64,000 nt of DNA from an uncultured Caryophanales bacterium (GTDB lineage Bacteria; Bacillota_I; Bacilli_A; RF39; UBA660): positions 1 through 64,000 of the forward strand of contig CAJLIR010000005.1 in assembly GCA_905206805.1 (NCBI GenBank). The letters are read 5' to 3'. Below the pieces are notes generated by a model. It was not told the DNA's origin. It worked only from the letters and a program-made list of their open reading frames with translations, and ran no database searches. Positions 17,223 through 25,976 of this stretch are shown here, in pieces (positions within the stretch are counted from its first letter, which is position 1; each line of letters begins with the position of its first letter). Made by a program: the position numbers and the translations under genes.

Positions 17223-18304
17223 TCAGCACTTTTATATAACTTTAATTCTATATTTCTAATCTTTCCATCACGATAAATTTTTAACTTAATTATATCATTT
17301 ATATTATATTTGTATAATAGAAATCTCAAATGAGTAGAATCTTCTACTTCCTCGCCGTTAATCTCTAAAATTACATCACCTTTTTTTAGACCAGCATCCA
17401 TAGCAGGATATCCATCTTCTACAGCAACTATTACCGCACCTTTAGTTATATTATCATCAATAGAAATTTTATTAGAACGTAAAGTATAAGTATTCGTAAC
17501 ATCTACTAACTGAACACCTAAAACAGGTCTTAACACTTTTTCACCTTGCTCTAATTTATGAGTGGCAGACATTGCAATTTCAATAGGGATTGCAAACCCC
17601 ATTCCTTCAATTTCATCTTCAACCAATTTCATTGAATTAATGCCAATTACCTCACCTTGAATATTAACAAGAGGTCCTCCACTATTTCCAGGATTAATAG
17701 CTGCATCAGTTTGAAGTACTTGCATCATGTATTTGTTACCACTTGAAAGTGAAACAGTAACCAATCTATCAATTCCAGAAATTATCCCCTTAGTAACTGT
17801 ACCTATATACTTTTTTCCAAGTGGAGAACCTACTGTAAATACTGTATCACCCAATTCCATTTTAGTACTATCACCAATTTTAGCAACACTTAAACTAGCA
17901 GACTTATCAATAGTTAAAACAGCTATATCAGCATACTCGTCACCGCCAAGCAACTTAGCTTCAACAGTTTGTCCACCTGTATTAGTAACTAATATCTTAT
18001 CAGAACCACTTATAACATGAAAATTAGTAATTAAGTATCCATTAGATTCATCAGTCTTATAAATAAATCCAGTACCAGAACCAACACCTTGGTTATTATT
18101 ATAAGTTTCAATAATCACAACCGAATCATAAACTTCATCAATAGATGATTTCATTGAGTTAGATTCAGTAATAGTTACATCTTTAACAACAGATTCAGTA
18201 TTACTACAGTTAACCGGAAATTTATGATATACATAAATCGTACCAGAAACACCAACAGCAAGCGATAAAAAAATTGTAATCAAATAACCTGTTATTTTTT
18301 TCAA
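17219..18304 (-). CDS. HtrA/DegP-type membrane-anchored serine protease with PDZ domain
   Basis: 361 residues. An N-terminal membrane anchor (residues 5-25) is followed by a trypsin-like S1C domain with His in NFHVIS, Asp in YADIAVL and Ser in NPGNSGGPL. A C-terminal PDZ domain follows (GYPAMDAGLKKGDVILEING). It degrades or refolds misfolded proteins at the outer face of the membrane. The gene follows the Abi_2 gene by 11 bases, so the two may be co-transcribed. Confidence 0.93.
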   Translation of the reverse strand: MKKITGYLITIFLSLAVGVSGTIYVYHKFPVNCSNTESVVKDVTITESNSMKSSIDEVYDSVVIIETYNNNQGVGSGTGFIYKTDESNGYLITNFHVISGSDKILVTNTGGQTVEAKLLGGDEYADIAVLTIDKSASLSVAKIGDSTKMELGDTVFTVGSPLGKKYIGTVTKGIISGIDRLVTVSLSSGNKYMMQVLQTDAAINPGNSGGPLVNIQGEVIGINSMKLVEDEIEGMGFAIPIEIAMSATHKLEQGEKVLRPVLGVQLVDVTNTYTLRSNKISIDDNITKGAVIVAVEDGYPAMDAGLKKGDVILEINGEEVEDSTHLRFLLYKYNINDIIKLKIYRDGKIRNIELKLYKSAE

Positions 18305-18315
18305 ATTATCACATC

Positions 18316-19245
18316 CTATAAATCTGCTATATCACGCCAATTATCTGGAAAACCTAATCTATTTAAAATACTATTAAGAGGAACTGTATCAATCTTACTA
18401 TCTAAAACATCAATTTCATAACCAATTTCAAAAATAATGTCACGGAATTCCTCTTCACTAAGCATTTTTTTCATAATAATTATTATTGCATATAAATCGT
18501 TTTTACCATAAATATATTCATCTAATTCATTTTTTGGAATTTCTAAAATTCTATGATAATCACAATCAGGTATAACTCTATTTGTTCTATGATCATAAAG
18601 TATATCCTCATGAGCACATAAATTTCTAAAATTTGCTAACAAAGCCAAATATATTGATAAAGTTTGAGGATCTAATTTATAAAACTTAGCTATCTCAACT
18701 TGATCCTCATATTTTAATATACAAAATAATTCAGAAATAATACCAAAAGATAATACTTTAACTAAAATCCACATTGGAATATATCCATAATTACTTAAGT
18801 AATGTAGTGTTGCAGTATGTTGTCTACCATTAACCCTAATCTGCCTTTTCATTTTATTTAAAATATCAAAAACTTGTTTTGAACGTGTTGGATCTTGAGT
18901 AAAATTATCTGGATTTAAATAATCCTTATCCTTAAAACCATATTTTTTTGATAATTGATAACTCATTATTGACTTAATATTATTTTCAATTATTAAAATA
19001 TATTTAAACATTATATTTCTTATATAACGATCAAATAAAAAAGTTGCATACATCTCTTCAAATGTTGTTCCAGGTATAAACTTATCTTTATTGCCAGTAG
19101 TAAACATATGTCTATAACCATTAATAAAGAAATAATTTTCACGTAACAATATTTCTTTAGTCAATTCTTCATCATTTATTATAAGACCTTTAGAACGCAT
19201 TATTTCAACTTGTTCATCTAGATTTTTAAATATCTTAGATTTCAT
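18316..19245 (-). CDS. Abi_2 (AbiD/AbiF-like) HEPN protein
   Basis: 309 residues. The N-terminal LRENYFFINGYRHMF and the internal FLFDRYIRNIMFKYILIIENNIKS match the Abi_2 family of abortive-infection proteins. The C-terminal FRNLCAHEDILYDHR contains the R-x4-H motif of HEPN RNases, so an infection-triggered RNA cleavage role is likely. GGTGATGCT precedes the ATG. It sits between htrA and the split cwlD gene, outside both serine-recombinase elements as defined here. Confidence 0.8.
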   Translation of the reverse strand: MKSKIFKNLDEQVEIMRSKGLIINDEELTKEILLRENYFFINGYRHMFTTGNKDKFIPGTTFEEMYATFLFDRYIRNIMFKYILIIENNIKSIMSYQLSKKYGFKDKDYLNPDNFTQDPTRSKQVFDILNKMKRQIRVNGRQHTATLHYLSNYGYIPMWILVKVLSFGIISELFCILKYEDQVEIAKFYKLDPQTLSIYLALLANFRNLCAHEDILYDHRTNRVIPDCDYHRILEIPKNELDEYIYGKNDLYAIIIIMKKMLSEEEFRDIIFEIGYEIDVLDSKIDTVPLNSILNRLGFPDNWRDIADL

Positions 19246-19321
19246 AGCATCACCTATTAAAATTATAGCACATTAATATTAAAATCTAGAAAAAAATTTT
19301 TATAATTATTAATATTTACAC

Positions 19322-19861
19322 TTATTTACTAAGATAATTTATTACACCAGTCGTTATTGTATCAGCAATCTTTTTTTGATAACTATCTTGACGTAATAAA
19401 TAACGTTCATTTGAATTACTTAAAAAACCCACTTCAACTAAAACCCCCGGCCTTAATGCTTTACGATATAAATATAAATTACTAATTTGTTTAATATTTC
19501 GTCTCGAATTTAAACTTGATGAAAATTCTTTTTGTAAATACTCAGCTAAAACAACATTTTCACTATTAACATCATCATAAAAAACTTGCGCACCATACCA
19601 AGATTCACTAATATCAGCATTTAGATGAATTGACAAAAATAATGAGCAATCAGATTCATTTATAAGCTTTATTCGTTGATTTAAATCACTTCTTTTATGA
19701 TTATTAGAATTTGGAATAGATAGATCGTAATCATCATATCTGGTTAAATAAACTATCGCACCTTTTTCAGCTAAAGCATCAGCTAATTTTTTACTTATTT
19801 CCAAATTAATTGGAGCCTCTTTTATATTTTTATATATTGCACCAGGATCTATTCCTCCATG
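19322..19861 (-). pseudogene. cwlD: cwlD, 3' part (interrupted spore-cortex amidase gene)
   Basis: From the His codon at 19861 the frame reads HGGIDPGAIYKN and continues through LTRYDDYDLS, DLNQRIKLINESDCSLFLSIHLNA (the zinc-ligand segment), YGAQVFYDD and PGVLVEVGFLSNSNERYLL. These blocks parallel B. subtilis CwlD closely. CwlD removes peptides from muramic acid during formation of muramic-delta-lactam in spore cortex. An in-frame stop just upstream inside the element and no start codon near the junction mean this part is not a complete gene. The 5' part lies at 24994-25119; joined at the His codon they give a 220-residue protein, close to the 237 of B. subtilis CwlD. Confidence 0.92.
19860..19861. 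other. Left attachment core of the cwlD element
   Basis: CA of the cwlD His codon on the minus strand. It matches 24995-24996 at the other end; flanking bases differ between the two junctions apart from one G, as expected for a serine recombinase with a 2-bp overlap. Confidence 0.7.
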
Positions 19862-19885
19862 GCGAGTACCCTTTTAAACATGGAA

Positions 19886-21520
19886 CTAATCTAATCTAAT
19901 TAAATTGAATTCTATGTCAATATCTCTTTCATTTGTTAGTGGATTTACTTTACCTATTAATACTCTATCAATAAACTTATCTACAATTTCTTTTGTCAAT
20001 TTAGAAATATGTTTATATTTTTTAAATAATGATTGACTAGTTATTATTCTTTTTTCTGTTGTTTTAATATTTAATAATTCTTCATCAATTACTTTTATTC
20101 TTTTTTTATATTCATCAATTTCTTTTGTCAATTTTTCTCTTAACATTATAAATTCTTCCTGTAAAATTATACCTTCAATTTTATCTTCATATAATGACTT
20201 ATAATAGTCATTCTTTTTATTAATTTTTAAATTTAATTCTTCTTTTTCATTTTCATAACTCTCTTTCTTTGTAATCATATTAAAATTAACTGATTTTTTT
20301 TGAAGCATATACATTCTATCTAATTCGTCTATATTATAATATATATCTAACTGTTTATTTATTTCATCAACTAGTATTTTTTCTAACTTATCACATCTTA
20401 TAGATGCTGAATTATTACACTCATGATTAGCAAGTCTTCTTCCTTTGCATTTTAAATATGCTGTCTTTCCCTCTGATGTTCTATATAAATTTCTTGTAAA
20501 TATTTGTTCACATTCCTTACAATAAACTTTTCTACTTAACATATATACTTCCCCAATTTTAGTTACTCTCGTTCTAGACTTAAATTTTGATTGCACAATA
20601 TTCCATGTATCAACATCAATTATAGGTTCATGAGTTCCATAACTAAAAGTCCATTCATCTCTTGATTTTACTATTTGTTTATGATTTTTATAACTTATAT
20701 ATGTTTTTCTACCTTGAACTAGATTACCCATATATACTTCATTTCTTAATATTCCTGCAATTGTATCCTGACACCATTTTGTCTTTTCTCCATATTTTGC
20801 ATTTTTGCAAAAATATTTACTGCCATTTTCCTTTTTATAATTACTTGGAGTTAAAACCCCTTTATTATTTAAGCTTTTTGCTATTTTATAATAACCATTT
20901 CCATTTTTATATAATTCAAATATTTCTTTTACCACTTCTGCTGCTACAGGATCTACTAGTAATTTGTTTTTATTTTTAGGATCTTTTCTATAGCCATAAG
21001 GAGCAAATGATCCCAAAAACAATCCATCTTCTCTTTTATTTTGTAAAGATTGTCTAACATTTTGCGATAAATCTTCTAAATACCATTCATTAACTAATCC
21101 ATTTATTTGTCTAGATTTTTTATTACCCTTAACATCTGTATCTGCATTATCAACAACACTTACAAAACGTACTCCCCATTCTATAAACTTATTGTGGATA
21201 TATTTTTCAACAATTTCCATATCTCTTGAAAATCTACTTTGAGTCTTGCATAGAACAATATCAACATTACCCTTTTCACATTCCTCTAACATTCTATTAA
21301 AATCTGGTCTAGTATTATCAGCTCCAGAATAATCATCATCACTATATATATTAACAACTTCCCATCCTTGTTCCAAAGCATGTTTTAAAAGCATACTTTT
21401 TTGATTTACAATAGATTCACTATCATCATTTTTATTTTTCTTATATCTATCTTCGTCAGAAAGTCGTACATATATAACTACTCTCTTTGTTTCACTTTTC
21501 CTTATTTTGACTGTTGACAT
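19886..21520 (-). CDS. Large serine recombinase of the cwlD element
   Basis: About 544 residues. Catalytic Ser in YVRLSDED near residue 21, SQSRFSRDME, EDGLFLGSFAPYGY, a zinc ribbon (CKECE...CKGRR...CNN) and a coiled coil near the C-terminus. All domains are intact, so excision activity is plausible. Start at ATG 21520, eight bases after GGAGG. It is a clear paralogue of the recombinase at 6087-7682, with long identical blocks such as NKFIEWGVRFVS and KKSRQINGL. Its stop lies 25 bases from the element end. Confidence 0.95.
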   Translation of the reverse strand: MSTVKIRKSETKRVVIYVRLSDEDRYKKNKNDDSESIVNQKSMLLKHALEQGWEVVNIYSDDDYSGADNTRPDFNRMLEECEKGNVDIVLCKTQSRFSRDMEIVEKYIHNKFIEWGVRFVSVVDNADTDVKGNKKSRQINGLVNEWYLEDLSQNVRQSLQNKREDGLFLGSFAPYGYRKDPKNKNKLLVDPVAAEVVKEIFELYKNGNGYYKIAKSLNNKGVLTPSNYKKENGSKYFCKNAKYGEKTKWCQDTIAGILRNEVYMGNLVQGRKTYISYKNHKQIVKSRDEWTFSYGTHEPIIDVDTWNIVQSKFKSRTRVTKIGEVYMLSRKVYCKECEQIFTRNLYRTSEGKTAYLKCKGRRLANHECNNSASIRCDKLEKILVDEINKQLDIYYNIDELDRMYMLQKKSVNFNMITKKESYENEKEELNLKINKKNDYYKSLYEDKIEGIILQEEFIMLREKLTKEIDEYKKRIKVIDEELLNIKTTEKRIITSQSLFKKYKHISKLTKEIVDKFIDRVLIGKVNPLTNERDIDIEFNLIRLD

Positions 21521-21592
21521 GAAAAGCACCTCCATCCCACAACGATATTACAATAAATTTTATTTATATTTAATTGTGTAAAATTTTAATTT

Positions 21593-21742
21593 CTAGCTTT
21601 GACAAATACCATTATTTTTATTCTTTTCTAAAGATATAATTACATCTAATAATTTTTCATTAAACAATTTAATTAAATCTTCATTTGAATTAAGATTAGT
21701 TTTTACTATCACGTTAACATTATATTTAATTTCATTACTCAT
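21593..21742 (-). CDS. Small ORF upstream of the recombinase, conserved in both elements
   Basis: 49 codons starting MSNEIKYNVNVIVKTNLNSN with AAAGGTGA before the ATG. It aligns with the 47-codon ORF at 7753-7896 through YNV, KTN, FN.KLL and II.LE. Retention in this otherwise reduced element suggests that the recombinase needs it. A directionality factor is one possibility. Confidence 0.55.
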   Translation of the reverse strand: MSNEIKYNVNVIVKTNLNSNEDLIKLFNEKLLDVIISLEKNKNNGICQS

Positions 21743-21779
21743 TTTTATCACCTTTTAAAATATATGCTCTTATTATCTA

Positions 21780-22231
21780 AATATTTTTATGTTCTATTTG
21801 TTTGACAAATTATTCATTAGTTCTATCTTATGTTTAAAAACTTTTTTTAACAAATATTTTTGTTAAATCAATATCATTTTTTAAGTTATCATTTAAAACT
21901 TTTGAAACTTTTATTAATGCTAAATCAATACTTTTTTGACTTACTAATAAAAAAAATTAATAACTAAAATAGTAATTAATAAAGTTAAAATTGGTAACAA
22001 TATAAAAAATAAGATTTATTAATCACTTATTTTGCTAACTCTATAAATACAACTAAATCTGTTACATCTGCTTATGAATCCGGACAAACATTAATTCAAA
22101 CATCATTCTTATATAACATATATTTTAAATATAAAATAACTGTTTTTGAATTAATAAATTAAAAAGAAACATTTTTTATTTTCATTAAATTTCCCATCAA
22201 TTCAAACATTATTTTTAATGTAAATTATAAT
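21780..22231. other. Decayed stretch without intact genes
   Basis: No ORF above about 40 codons with a ribosome-binding site. The minus strand has a hydrophobic run interrupted by stops followed by a short readable tail (SQKSIDLALIKVSKVLNDN), which looks like the remains of a membrane protein gene. Confidence 0.4.
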
Positions 22232-22253
22232 AAAAACACGCATCAGCGTGCTT
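22232..22253 (-). terminator. Terminator of the peptide/radical SAM operon
   Basis: CACGC-TGAT-GCGTG followed by five T residues on the minus strand. Confidence 0.8.
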
Positions 22254-22276
22254 TCATTAATTACAGTTATAGTAAA

Positions 22277-22564
22277 TTATGCAATTTTTTTTAAAGTCTT
22301 TTGATATACTTGTGATACCTCAGCAGTTAAATTTTTATCTTCTACTGATTTTTTTACACAATTTACTGGACACATACATTGTCCCATATCAACAATTTTT
22401 CTTTCTGAAATTTGTTTTAATGTTGTAGTTTGATTTGTATATGCTTGTAAAACTGTTTTTGTTAGTTTTTTATCTTCTACTGATTTTTTCACACAGTTTA
22501 CTGGACACATACATTGCCCCATATCAACAATTTTTCTTTCTGAAATTTGTTTTAATGTTATCAT
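22277..22564 (-). CDS. Cys-rich tandem-repeat peptide, candidate RiPP precursor
   Basis: 95 residues from ATG 22564. This start forms an ATGA overlap with the radical SAM stop and has GGGAGG ten bases before it; the ATG at 22573 is too close to that site. The peptide is two 45-residue repeats, each TLKQISERKIVDMGQCMCPV followed by NCVKKSVEDK. Each has three Cys in a C-x-C-x3-C cluster in a charged context, and the DNA copies differ at only a few bases in this core. Position directly after a radical SAM/SPASM gene argues for a thioether-bridged (sactipeptide/ranthipeptide-like) product. No known precursor family recognised. Confidence 0.6.
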   Translation of the reverse strand: MITLKQISERKIVDMGQCMCPVNCVKKSVEDKKLTKTVLQAYTNQTTTLKQISERKIVDMGQCMCPVNCVKKSVEDKNLTAEVSQVYQKTLKKIA

Positions 22565-23919
22565 GTATAGCATTCCTCCCTTTCTTCATACCACTGTTTT
22601 AACAACCATTCAAACATAATTTTTATATATATACAATATGTTTGATCAACACATGAATTGTCAAACATTTTGGTATTCTGAGTTAAACATAAACCACCAC
22701 AAATAAATAGGCTCTCACAATTTAAACATTTTTCTTTTCTTAATGGAATAGCTTCTACCCATCTATCTCCATTTTTATTCTTTAATATCTCTTCAATTTC
22801 ATCATCTTTTATATTACCTAAATGATTTTCAGATGAAGAATAATCACATTGACAAACTCTAACTTCTCCATCTGGTTTAATAGTTAATTGGTTTAATCCA
22901 GCAGAACCACAATCAGCAAAGTAAAATGCTTTTTTTACAAAACTATTTATTTGTCTAATTGGTCTACCATTTACTATATCTGAATCTAGTAATTTATAAA
23001 ATGAATCAATAATAAACTTAGTTGATTTTTTATAATGTTCTTCCCAATCATCATTATTTGTATCATAGTGTAGTGGATTAAAATAAATATTTTTTATATC
23101 CATCTCTTTTAACCACTCAACAATATTTTTCATATCATCAACAACAACCGGTGATAAAGTTATTGATAAACCAAAATCACATTCGTTAGCTTTCAAAATT
23201 TTTATAGCCTTTTGAACAGAATCATAAACACTAACTGAACTATTTTTAAACACTCTATTCTCATCATTGATCTTTTTTGGACCATCCAATGAAATAGCGG
23301 AAACAATATTATATTTCTTCATAAATTTTGCTTTTTCATTTGTTATCAAAGTACCATTAGTAACCATTTTAAAAGCAATATTATCTGATGGATCTTCATT
23401 ATTAAATAATTCAGGATAATTATAATAGCAATATTCAACAATTTGTTTTACCAATTTCCAATTAAACAAAGGTTCTCCACCAAACAACATAATTGTTGGA
23501 TCCTTAATATTATTTTTTTGTATATACTTTGCATATTTATCTATTGAAATTTTTGCAATTTCAAAATCCATCATTTTATTTTGCCAATTTCCATCGCAAT
23601 TTTCTAAAAAACAATATTTACAACCTAAATTACAACCTTGAGAAACAACTAGATATATTGTATCAATTCTTTTAGTATTTTTTAAATAATAATCATTTAA
23701 AATTTTATAAGCTGTTTTATCACTTTCACTATTTTCAATTATTATTCCTTTATTAACCAATTCATTTAATAATTTATTTTCTAATTGGTTATATTCATTA
23801 TTAAGCAAATAGTTAAAGTCATTTTTTTTAAGGTATACTACCTCTAATATTAATGAATTAAACACAGCATAAACATTTTCTTTTATTTGACTATAATGAA
23901 AATATTTTGATTTTTTCAT
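22561..23919 (-). CDS. Radical SAM/SPASM peptide maturase
   Basis: 452 residues. An N-terminal 80-residue region of the peptide-binding (RRE-like) size class is followed by the radical SAM CxxxCxxC motif in SQGCNLGCKYCFLENC. FGGEPLFNW and SLDGPKKIND are typical of SPASM peptide maturases, and C-terminal SPASM cysteines follow (CQCDYS...CLNCESLFICGGLC...CVDQTYC). Such enzymes install carbon-sulfur crosslinks or other modifications on a precursor peptide bound by the RRE. The gene is coupled to the Cys-rich repeat peptide downstream. Confidence 0.88.
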   Translation of the reverse strand: MKKSKYFHYSQIKENVYAVFNSLILEVVYLKKNDFNYLLNNEYNQLENKLLNELVNKGIIIENSESDKTAYKILNDYYLKNTKRIDTIYLVVSQGCNLGCKYCFLENCDGNWQNKMMDFEIAKISIDKYAKYIQKNNIKDPTIMLFGGEPLFNWKLVKQIVEYCYYNYPELFNNEDPSDNIAFKMVTNGTLITNEKAKFMKKYNIVSAISLDGPKKINDENRVFKNSSVSVYDSVQKAIKILKANECDFGLSITLSPVVVDDMKNIVEWLKEMDIKNIYFNPLHYDTNNDDWEEHYKKSTKFIIDSFYKLLDSDIVNGRPIRQINSFVKKAFYFADCGSAGLNQLTIKPDGEVRVCQCDYSSSENHLGNIKDDEIEEILKNKNGDRWVEAIPLRKEKCLNCESLFICGGLCLTQNTKMFDNSCVDQTYCIYIKIMFEWLLKQWYEEREECYT

Positions 23920-23945
23920 AAAATCCCCCTTTAAGATTACTACTA

Positions 23946-24443
23946 TTACATTTCCATATCATATATAAAACCTAAATGATTTTCAGGAAATCCTTCTGCC
24001 AAATCATCCCAATTACAATTAGCATATTTAAATCCAATTTTTTCATGAAGTCTGATTGATGGAATATTTTCTTCCTCTATTCCAACAATTAATTTACTAC
24101 ATTTATATTGTTTTAATTTTGATAATGCATAAGTCATTATTTTTTCGCCATAGCCTTTTCTTCTATAATGTTGATTAGTAAATAGTGAAAATAAACACCA
24201 TTCATTGGAACAATTATTATATTCAAAAAAGTTAACCATAGATATCAATCTGTCATCTTCAATTTTGAAAATTAAAAATGCATTATTATCATATTGTTCT
24301 GAAAATATAAATTCTAAATGTTGTTTTATTTCTTCTAAATTTGCTAATTTATTATTATCACCTTCATACATTTTCTCAATTAAGTTAATATACTCATCTT
24401 TATTCTCGTGATAATCTTTTTTATCGATAAATTTATAATTCAT
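23946..24443 (-). CDS. GNAT-family N-acetyltransferase
   Basis: 165 residues from ATG 24443, which has an AAGGAGG site; the longer ORF start at 24506 lies inside the upstream hairpin. Acetyl-CoA binding motif A is HYRRKGYGEKIMTYAL, followed by VGIEEENIPSIRLHEKIGFKY. It could acetylate the peptide product or an antibiotic. It leads the operon with the radical SAM gene and is preceded by a short leader ORF and a terminator-like hairpin. Confidence 0.85.
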   Translation of the reverse strand: MNYKFIDKKDYHENKDEYINLIEKMYEGDNNKLANLEEIKQHLEFIFSEQYDNNAFLIFKIEDDRLISMVNFFEYNNCSNEWCLFSLFTNQHYRRKGYGEKIMTYALSKLKQYKCSKLIVGIEEENIPSIRLHEKIGFKYANCNWDDLAEGFPENHLGFIYDMEM

Positions 24444-24462
24444 AAAATCCTCCTTATTACGA

Positions 24463-24509
24463 AAAAAGTGCTTCAATGCTCCAAAAATGAGGGTCATTAA
24501 AAACACTTC
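24463..24509 (-). promoter_or_regulatory. Terminator-like attenuator before the GNAT gene
   Basis: Minus strand: AAGTG-T-TTTTAATG pairs with CATTGAA-G-CACTT and runs into TTTTTTCG, 20 bases before the GNAT start. It overlaps the end of a 22-codon leader ORF, the classical arrangement for ribosome-mediated attenuation. Confidence 0.5.
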
Positions 24510-24565
24510 TTTAAGTATCTAATCCAATAATTAAAGTTTATACTATGAAATACAATGTTTTTCAT
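24497..24565 (-). CDS. Possible leader peptide of the GNAT operon
   Basis: A 22-codon ORF beginning MKNIVFHSINFNYWIRY and ending LKKCF, with TTGGTGA before its ATG. Its stop lies inside the attenuator hairpin. Coding status is inferred only from ribosome-binding site and position. Confidence 0.4.
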   Translation of the reverse strand: MKNIVFHSINFNYWIRYLKKCF

Positions 24566-24669
24566 AAAATCACCAAGCCTTTAATCAATGTTTATTTTAG
24601 CACAAAAAAGTAAATTGTCAATATTTTACCTTGTAATTATAAATTTAAATTGAAATTTCATTTACCTAT

Positions 24670-24894
24670 TTAACTAACCTTTTCCATTAAATCAGATATT
24701 GTAAAAGAAAGTTCGTCTTGATTATACTAACCTATATAGCTTGTTAAATCGATTTGTGGTTCTTCATCAACCAATAAAACTTTCTTATCCATTTTTGATA
24801 ATGCTACTCCTCAACTAAATGTTGTGGTAGTTTTTTCTACCCTACCTTTTTGATTAGCAACTCTAAAACCTTGCAATTATTCATCATATTTCAT
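24670..24894 (-). pseudogene. parA remnant
   Basis: Minus-strand frame with several stops still spells a ParA N-terminus: a degraded deviant Walker A (ANQKGRVEKTTTT), then KKVLLVDEEPQIDLTSYIG, then ELSFTISDLMEKV. Stops are at codon 6, just after TTTTFS and after SYIG; the rest of the gene is gone. It marks plasmid-type ancestry of the element. Confidence 0.75.
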
Positions 24895-24969
24895 CCTTTC
24901 TACTTTGTCATTCCATCTCTACATGATAAAGTAAACACACATAAAAAAAAGAACTTTTATTTGTTTTAT

Positions 24970-25119
24970 CTACCTTGTTAATAGGTATCGTTGGTGCCCT
25001 GGATCTACATATATGATTTTACCTAATAACGGTAAATCATTTTCTTTAGCGCTCACAAAATTAAAACCAACTATACCAATTAATAACATAAAAAAAACAC
25101 ATATTTTATAACGAAACAT
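24970..25119 (-). pseudogene. cwlD: cwlD, 5' part (signal anchor and start of amidase domain)
   Basis: From ATG 25119, with AAAGGTGA upstream, the frame gives a hydrophobic N-terminal signal anchor (KICVFFMLLIGIVGF...). LPLLGKIIYVDPGH follows, then seven element-encoded residues and a stop at 24970. B. subtilis CwlD has the equivalent LPLSGKIIYLDPGHGG. The His42 codon (24996-24994) is the split point. The remaining 178 codons lie at 19322-19858. Confidence 0.92.
24995..24996. other. Right attachment core of the cwlD element
   Basis: CA of the His codon on the minus strand, matching 19860-19861. Confidence 0.7.
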
Positions 25120-25180
25120 TATATCACCTTTATAAAATATATGTAATTATTATAATATATAATATTGAATTTAAATAAAA

Positions 25181-25795
25181 TTATGAACTATGTATTTTTT
25201 TCATTAATAAATTAACATCAGTTATTGTAACATTAGAAGTACCCTCATCACCAATTATACTTGCTACAACCTCTAAAATTGTAGATTCTTCAAATCTAAA
25301 TACAGTAGTTTGTGAAAAATTCATTTGCGCACCTGCACCCACCGATAAAGTAAAAGACAAATCTTTTAAAGCTTCACCATCATTATTTTGTAAATAAAAT
25401 CCTCCACCGTGCGTACTATCAGAATTTTCAATTTGACCCGAAAAAGTTATTTCATAAATACCAGGTTGAACCAAAACCTCATTGTCACTCAAAATTGAAA
25501 AGTAATCAGAAACATTTGGTATAAACCACGGATTTTCAAAATTCATAATACCAGATGTAGTTACTGCCTCAAAACCAGTGAAAAAAAGTCCTTCAGTTGA
25601 GGATACTGCAATAGGTCCAGTTGGACCTATATCTCCTTTTTCACCTTTTTCTCCGGCAGGTCCTTGAAAACCAGGTTCTCCTTTATCGCCCTTAGGTCCA
25701 GGTGGTCCAATTATAGGACAACCAATTCCAAGCTTTAATAATTTATTTCTTAATTCTAAATTTTTTTTTAATTCTTCATATTTATCCTGAGCCAT
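25181..25795 (-). CDS. Collagen-like repeat protein (spore-surface type)
   Basis: 204 residues: a short coiled N-terminus, about eleven Gly-X-Y triplets (residues 29-62, GPPGPKGDKGEPG onward), then a C-terminal globular beta-rich domain of the TNF/C1q-like size found in BclA-type exosporium proteins. No signal peptide. AGGAGGT precedes the ATG. It lies 60 bases upstream of the cwlD start on the same strand, so joint expression during sporulation is possible. Confidence 0.75.
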   Translation of the reverse strand: MAQDKYEELKKNLELRNKLLKLGIGCPIIGPPGPKGDKGEPGFQGPAGEKGEKGDIGPTGPIAVSSTEGLFFTGFEAVTTSGIMNFENPWFIPNVSDYFSILSDNEVLVQPGIYEITFSGQIENSDSTHGGGFYLQNNDGEALKDLSFTLSVGAGAQMNFSQTTVFRFEESTILEVVASIIGDEGTSNVTITDVNLLMKKIHSS

Positions 25796-25976
25796 AATTA
25801 CCTCCTATAATAATATATGGCAGAAAAAATCTTATGTTTAAGTATTTAACATCATAAAAAACAAAATAGATTACAATTATTTTACACTATATATACAAAA
25901 TCAAGTTATTAGATAATTAAATTAAGAGTTTATATATTTTCAAGCCAAAGAAAAAGCAACAAACAAGGTAACATTT

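Larger units (their letters stand above)
19862..24994. mobile_element. 5.1-kb serine-recombinase element interrupting cwlD
   Basis: Bounded by the two cwlD halves. Contains, from left: recombinase, small partner ORF, a decayed 0.5-kb stretch, a Cys-rich peptide with radical SAM enzyme, a GNAT gene with attenuator, and a dead parA. No relaxase or transfer genes remain. The inner ends are imperfect inverted repeats (CGAGTACC at the left, CGATACC reading inward from the right). It is probably a reduced relative of the 11-kb element that has kept recombination functions. Confidence 0.88.

Noticed and set aside
19322..19804. cwlD 3' part read as an independent gene starting at TTG 19804
   Set aside because: That start lacks a ribosome-binding site and would miss the first zinc ligand; the frame is open to the element junction, where it matches the 5' part.
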